A stretch of 18,640 nt of DNA. Source: GCA-003244245 sp036501085. GTDB lineage: Bacteria > Actinomycetota > Actinomycetes > Mycobacteriales > Pseudonocardiaceae. Position 1 is the first letter of the stretch. Each line of letters begins with the position of its first letter. A program made the position numbers and the translations under genes. Shown here in pieces: positions 15,316 through 18,640 of the stretch. Where the stretch lies: the NCBI GenBank assembly GCA_036501085.1, contig DASYAZ010000173.1, positions 1 to 18,640 on the forward strand, read 5' to 3'. Below the pieces are notes generated by a model, which worked only from the letters and a program-made list of their open reading frames with translations, ran no database searches and was not told where the DNA came from.

Positions 15316-16671
15316 TCAGAGGGCGGCGAACTTGCGGGCCGCGATGAGGACGGGGTCCCAGACGGGGGAGAACGGAGGTGCGTAGCCGAGGTCCAGGTTG
15401 ATCAGCTCGTCGATGGTCATCTCGTTCCAGAGCGCGACGGCGCAGACGTCGATTCGCTTGCTGGAACCCTCCCGGCCGACCAGCTGGGTACCGAGCAGGC
15501 GCCCGGTGCCGCGCTCGGCGATCATCTTGACGGTGATCGGGCTGGAGCCCGGGAAATAGCCGGCCCGGGTGGTGGAGCGCACCGTCACGCTGACCGGCTC
15601 GAACCCGGCGGCCCACGCCTCGGCTTCGCCCAACCCGGTCCGGCCGACTTCGAGGTCGCACACCTTGCTGACGGCGGTGCCGACCACTCCGGGAAAGCTG
15701 GCGTACCCGCCGCCGAGGTTCGTGCCGATCACCAGGCCGTGCTTGTTGGCGTGCGTGCCCAGCGCGACGTGCACCCGGCGTTGCGAGACGCGGTGCAGCA
15801 CCTCGACGCAGTCCCCACCGGCCCACACCCCGTCGTGGCCGGGGACCCGCATCCGCCGATCGGTCAGCACACCGCCGTAGCCGCCCAGTGGAAGCCCCGC
15901 CTTGCGGGCCAGCTCGGTGGCGGGCTGGACCCCGATACCCAGCACCACGAGATCCGCCGGGAGCGTCCCGCCATCGGTGACCACACCGGCAACCCGGCCG
16001 TCGGGGCCGGTGTCGAACCCGGTGACCCGGGTGCCGGTGCGCACGGCGATCCCCATGCCCTCCATCGCGTCGCGGACCAACGCGCCCATGTCCGGGTCGA
16101 GGGTGGTCATCGGCTCGGGAGCCTGATCGACCAGGGTGACGGCCAGCTCGCGGCGGATCAGCGCCTCCGCCATCTCGATCCCGATGTATCCCCCGCCGAC
16201 CACGACCGCCCGGCGGGGTCCGCGGGCCAGCTCGGCGAGTACCGCGGCACCGTCATCGAGGGTGTGCACGCTGTGCACCCCTGGCGCGCTCACCCCGGGC
16301 AGGTCCGGGCGCACCGGCGCTGCCCCGGTGGCCAGCACCAGCTCATCGAACCCCACCTGGTAGCTGCCCCCGCCGTCGAGGTCGGTGGCGTGCACCGTGC
16401 GGGTGTCGAGGGCGACGCCGGTGACCTCGGTGCGGGTCCGCAGATCGATCCCGTTTGCCCGGTGCTCGGCGGCGCTGCGGGCGATCAGGGCGCCGTCATC
16501 GTCGACATCGCCCGCCACCCAGTACGGGATACCGCAGGCGGAGTACGACACGTGCGGGCCCCGCTCGAAGGCCACTACCTCCACCGCATCCCGACCGGCG
16601 CGCCGCAGCACCTGCGACGCCGCACTCATCCCCGCCGCGTCGGCGCCGATGACCACGATCCGCGTGCTCAC
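15316..16671 (-). CDS. CoA-disulfide reductase-like FAD/NAD(P)H oxidoreductase
   Basis: The 451-residue protein is a pyridine nucleotide-disulfide oxidoreductase of the group that holds CoA-disulfide reductase, NADH oxidase and related single-cysteine enzymes. It has an FAD-binding GADAAGMSA start (9-17), the motif SYSACGIPYWVAGD with a single redox cysteine C46, an NAD(P)H-binding VVVGGGYIGIEMAEAL (157-172), the second FAD motif WAGGDCVE (283-290), and a C-terminal dimerisation domain ending DLGYAPPFSPVWDPVLIAA. The tyrosines Y372 (AGYFPGS) and Y430 resemble the CoADR active-site pair. There is no rhodanese domain. The GTG start at 16671-16669 overlaps the preceding small gene as GTGA. Its place in the his operon is unusual; its substrate is not known, and an NADH oxidase or polysulfide reductase role is possible. 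Confidence 0.88.
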   Translation of the reverse strand: MSTRIVVIGADAAGMSAASQVLRRAGRDAVEVVAFERGPHVSYSACGIPYWVAGDVDDDGALIARSAAEHRANGIDLRTRTEVTGVALDTRTVHATDLDGGGSYQVGFDELVLATGAAPVRPDLPGVSAPGVHSVHTLDDGAAVLAELARGPRRAVVVGGGYIGIEMAEALIRRELAVTLVDQAPEPMTTLDPDMGALVRDAMEGMGIAVRTGTRVTGFDTGPDGRVAGVVTDGGTLPADLVVLGIGVQPATELARKAGLPLGGYGGVLTDRRMRVPGHDGVWAGGDCVEVLHRVSQRRVHVALGTHANKHGLVIGTNLGGGYASFPGVVGTAVSKVCDLEVGRTGLGEAEAWAAGFEPVSVTVRSTTRAGYFPGSSPITVKMIAERGTGRLLGTQLVGREGSSKRIDVCAVALWNEMTIDELINLDLGYAPPFSPVWDPVLIAARKFAAL

Positions 16672-16817
16672 ACCAACCAGGCCACCCCGCCTGCCGCCGC
16701 CAGCGCAGCCCCCACGCCGAGCACGCCGGCCAGCAGCCTCGAGGTTCGCCACACCGAGGCCACGCCGCCGAGCAGGAAACCCGCGAGGGCCAGCAGAGCC
16801 ACTCCTACCCAGCTCAC
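16668..16817 (-). CDS. Small hydrophobic protein between hisB and the flavoprotein gene
   Basis: This 49-residue open frame starts with a GTG at 16817-16815 that overlaps the hisB stop as GTGA, and its TGA at 16670-16668 overlaps the flavoprotein GTG as GTGA. The peptide begins MSWVGVALLALAGFLLGGV, has a short polar turn (SVWRTSR, 21-27) and a second hydrophobic stretch to the end, so it should form two membrane segments. Small membrane proteins of this kind are found next to hisB in other actinobacteria, as I recall, but no function is known. The two exact 4-base overlaps are good evidence that it is translated. Confidence 0.75.
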   Translation of the reverse strand: MSWVGVALLALAGFLLGGVASVWRTSRLLAGVLGVGAALAAAGGVAWLV

Positions 16818-17413
16818 AGCACGCCCTTAGTGGAGGGCACCCCACCGGCTCGCGGGTCGGGTTCGACTGCGGCGCGCAACGCCCGGGCCAACGCCTTGTA
16901 CTGCGCCTCGGTGACATGGTGCGGATCACGACCGTGCAGCACCCGGATGTGCACCGCCAGCTGCGCCTGGAAGGCCAGCGTCTCGAACACGTGCCGGTTG
17001 AGCACGGTCGGGTAGTTACCCCCCACGACGAAACCGGCCAGCACGTCCGGCTCGCCGGTGTGCACGCAGTACGGCCGCCCGGACACGTCCACCGCCGCAT
17101 GCGCCAGCGCCTCGTCCATCGGCACCCAGGCATCCCCGAAGCGCCGGATACCGGCCTTGTCCCCCAGGGCCTGGCGCACCGCCTGCCCGAGCACGATGGC
17201 GACGTCCTCCACGGTGTGGTGCGCGTCGATGTCCACGTCACCGGTAGCCCGCACGACCAGGTCGAACGCCGCGTGCTTGCCCAGCGAGGTGAGCATGTGA
17301 TCGAAGAACGCGACACCGGTGGTGATCTCGGTGCTGCCGGTACCGTCGAGGTCGAGTTCGACGAGCACCTCGGACTCCTTGGTGACCCGCTCGATCCGGG
17401 CTGCGCGGCTCAT
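16814..17413 (-). CDS. hisB: Imidazoleglycerol-phosphate dehydratase
   Basis: HisB removes water from imidazole glycerol phosphate to give imidazole acetol phosphate. The 199-residue monofunctional enzyme shows GVAFFDHML (33-41), the metal-binding DAHHTVED (63-70) and the second metal motif DPHHVTEAQYKAL (163-175), plus the RPYCVH strand. There is no fused histidinol phosphatase domain. The ATG at 17413-17411 overlaps the hisC stop as ATGA, showing tight coupling. Confidence 0.97.
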   Translation of the reverse strand: MSRAARIERVTKESEVLVELDLDGTGSTEITTGVAFFDHMLTSLGKHAAFDLVVRATGDVDIDAHHTVEDVAIVLGQAVRQALGDKAGIRRFGDAWVPMDEALAHAAVDVSGRPYCVHTGEPDVLAGFVVGGNYPTVLNRHVFETLAFQAQLAVHIRVLHGRDPHHVTEAQYKALARALRAAVEPDPRAGGVPSTKGVL

Positions 17414-18534
17414 CGTCCCCCCGCCGGCTGCGTGCGGGTCTCGGCGAGAACGGCTGCACTCGCGGCCAAGAACGCGTCGTTCTCCGCGGGGGTACCCACG
17501 GTGACCCGCAGGTGATCAGCGATCCCGACGTCACGGATCAGCACCCCGTGGTCCAGGTAACGCCGCCACGCGGCGGCAGCGCAGTCGAAGGGCCCGAACA
17601 GGATGAAGTTGGCGTCGGAGGGCACCACCCGTGCCCCGAGCTCGCGCAGCTCCGCGCTGACCCGCTCGCGCTCGGTCACCAGCAGGGCCACGGACTCCAA
17701 TGTGGAGGATCCGTGCCGCAGCGCGGCCCGGGCGGCGGCCTGGGTCAGCGCGGAGAGGTGGTAGGGCAACCGCACCAGGAGCAGAGCCTCCACCACGGCC
17801 GGCGCGGCCGCGAGGTAACCCAGCCGTCCCCCCGCGAAGGCGAACGCCTTGCTCATCGTCCGGCAGATCACCAGCCGGTCGGCGAACTCCTCGAGCAACT
17901 CGATCGCGCTCGGACCGGCGCAGAACTCCCCGTAGGCCTCGTCGACCACCACGATGCCCGGTGCGGCGGCGATCACCTTGCCGAGATCGGCGAGCGGGAT
18001 CGACTGCCCGGTCGGGTTGTTGGGGCTGGTGAGGAACAGGATGTCGGGCAGGTGGCTCTCGATGGCCGCCACCGCCCCCCAGGGATCCAGCGAGAAGTCC
18101 TCCCGGCGCGGCGCGGGTAGCCACCGGGTGCCGGTGCCGCAGGAGATGATCGGGTGCATCGAGTAGGACGGCTCGAAACCCAGCGCGCTGCGTCCCGGCC
18201 CGCCGAAAACCTGCAGGAGCTGCTGGATGATCTCGTTGGATCCGTTGGCGGCCCACAGGTTCGCAGCGCTCAGCACCACCCCGGTGCGCGCGGTGAGGTA
18301 GCCGGCCAGGTCTGTGCGCAGCGCCACCGCGTCCCGATCGGGGTAGCGGTGCAGCTCGCGGGCCACCTGCTGCACCGCGGCGGTGACGTCGGCGACCAGC
18401 TCGGGGGGCGGGGGGTAAGGGTTCTCGTTCGTGTTCAGCCGCACCGCGACCTCGATCTGCGGCGCCCCGTACGGCGTCGTGCCCCGCAGATCCTCCCGCA
18501 CCGGCAGCTCCGCCAGCCGTACCCGACCACCCAC
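17410..18534 (-). CDS. hisC: Histidinol-phosphate aminotransferase
   Basis: HisC is a PLP aminotransferase that makes histidinol phosphate from imidazole acetol phosphate and glutamate. The 374-residue product starts GGRVRLAELPVREDLRG and has VRLNTNENPYPPP, the TSPNNPTGQ motif (N172), VVDEAYGEF (D198, Y201) and the PLP lysine K229 in TMSKAFAFAGGRLGYL. The start is the GTG at 18534-18532, with GAGGGAGG just upstream. The frame is open back to 18606, but that part lies in the palindrome and does not look like HisC. The ribosome-binding site and first codons are part of a long inverted repeat, described separately. Confidence 0.95.
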   Translation of the reverse strand: MGGRVRLAELPVREDLRGTTPYGAPQIEVAVRLNTNENPYPPPPELVADVTAAVQQVARELHRYPDRDAVALRTDLAGYLTARTGVVLSAANLWAANGSNEIIQQLLQVFGGPGRSALGFEPSYSMHPIISCGTGTRWLPAPRREDFSLDPWGAVAAIESHLPDILFLTSPNNPTGQSIPLADLGKVIAAAPGIVVVDEAYGEFCAGPSAIELLEEFADRLVICRTMSKAFAFAGGRLGYLAAAPAVVEALLLVRLPYHLSALTQAAARAALRHGSSTLESVALLVTERERVSAELRELGARVVPSDANFILFGPFDCAAAAWRRYLDHGVLIRDVGIADHLRVTVGTPAENDAFLAASAAVLAETRTQPAGGR

Positions 18535-18548
18535 CGCCTCCCTCTTTT

Positions 18549-18612
18549 CCCGACATGGAGACATATCGGGGTGGGCGGGGGCCCGATGACCCCGATATGT
18601 CTCCATGTCGGG
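18549..18612. repeat. Palindromic element 3 (24-16-24 hairpin) before hisC
   Basis: The arms 18549-18572 and 18589-18612 are perfect inverted copies of 24 bases with a 16-base loop (18573-18588). The arm sequence (outer part CCCGACATGGAGACATA) is unlike that of elements 1 and 2, but the inner arm end ACCCCG and the preceding loop bases GATG are the same as in element 2. Each arm holds its own near-palindrome (CCCGATATG versus CATGTCGGG, one mismatch). It ends 14 bases before the hisC start. Confidence 0.95.
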
Positions 18613-18613
18613 G

Positions 18614-18640
18614 TCAGGGGGAGGCGGTGGGTGGTCGGGT
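18614..18640 (-). CDS. Possible C-terminal end of the gene upstream of hisC (hisD by synteny)
   Basis: One minus-strand frame reads TRPPTASP and then a TGA at 18616-18614, one base before palindromic element 3. The other two elements also sit directly after a stop codon, so this could be the end of the upstream gene. The eight residues cannot identify it; hisD is expected only from gene order in other actinobacteria. Confidence 0.25.
   Translation of the reverse strand, partial: TRPPTASP

Larger units (their letters stand above)
18521..18640. repeat. Extended inverted repeat covering the hisC start
   Basis: Element 3 is flanked by a second inverted layer: 18521-18542 is a perfect inverted copy of 18619-18640 (22 bases), with a six-base partly mismatched step between the layers. 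In total about 52-base arms match at 48 positions, and the repeat reaches the window edge, so its outer limit is unknown. The left arm contains the hisC Shine-Dalgarno run and GTG start. In the hisC message these would pair with the segment just upstream. Confidence 0.9.

Noticed and set aside
15227..15826. Open frame joining hisH to the flavoprotein region as a fusion
   Set aside because: The upstream part is a shadow of the flavoprotein gene in another frame and crosses the palindrome; no amidotransferase or other domain is seen there.

Overview
The window is high-GC actinobacterial chromosome. GTG and TTG starts are frequent, stop/start overlaps of the GTGA/ATGA type are common, and gene order resembles the his-trp-lgt-pyk-tesB-uvrB block of Mycobacterium and related genera. 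The bifunctional PriA type of HisA and the small trp-operon membrane protein also point to Actinobacteria. Pseudonocardiales or a nearby order is my guess, with low confidence. I see no CRISPR, rRNA, tRNA or transposase gene.

Layout, left to right. A DUF402-family gene (minus strand) runs off the left edge and is divergent from uvrB (plus). uvrB converges on a minus-strand run that reads, from right to left, trpE, a Trp-associated membrane protein, trpC, trpB, trpA, lgt, a DUF2461 gene, pyk and tesB. A plus-strand TetR-family regulator (12072-12695) separates this from a second minus-strand run: hisC, hisB, a 49-residue membrane protein, a coenzyme A-disulfide-reductase-like flavoprotein, hisH, priA, hisF and hisI. 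The presumed upstream gene of that run (hisD by synteny) lies mostly beyond the right edge.

How the genes work together. HisC, HisB, HisH, PriA, HisF and HisI carry out six parts of histidine synthesis. TrpE, TrpC, TrpB and TrpA carry out tryptophan synthesis, and PriA is expected to supply the missing TrpF activity; no trpF, trpD or trpG is present here. The TetR gene has a strong-looking promoter with an inverted repeat over its -10 and start region. It faces trpE, so it may control itself and possibly the trp operon. The his operon is unusual in carrying a CoADR-like flavoprotein between hisB and hisH, joined to hisB through a tiny membrane-protein gene by two consecutive 4-base overlaps.

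The most striking unexplained structure is a set of three intergenic palindromes, each with 24-base arms around a 16-base loop: 6772-6835 (trpA/lgt), 15247-15310 (flavoprotein/hisH) and 18549-18612 (upstream gene/hisC). Two share arm sequence. The third has different arms but the same geometry and the same inner arm ends. Each sits just after a stop codon and just before the start of the next gene in the same operon. The hisC copy extends to about 52-base arms, so the ribosome-binding site and start codon of hisC are complementary to a segment immediately upstream.
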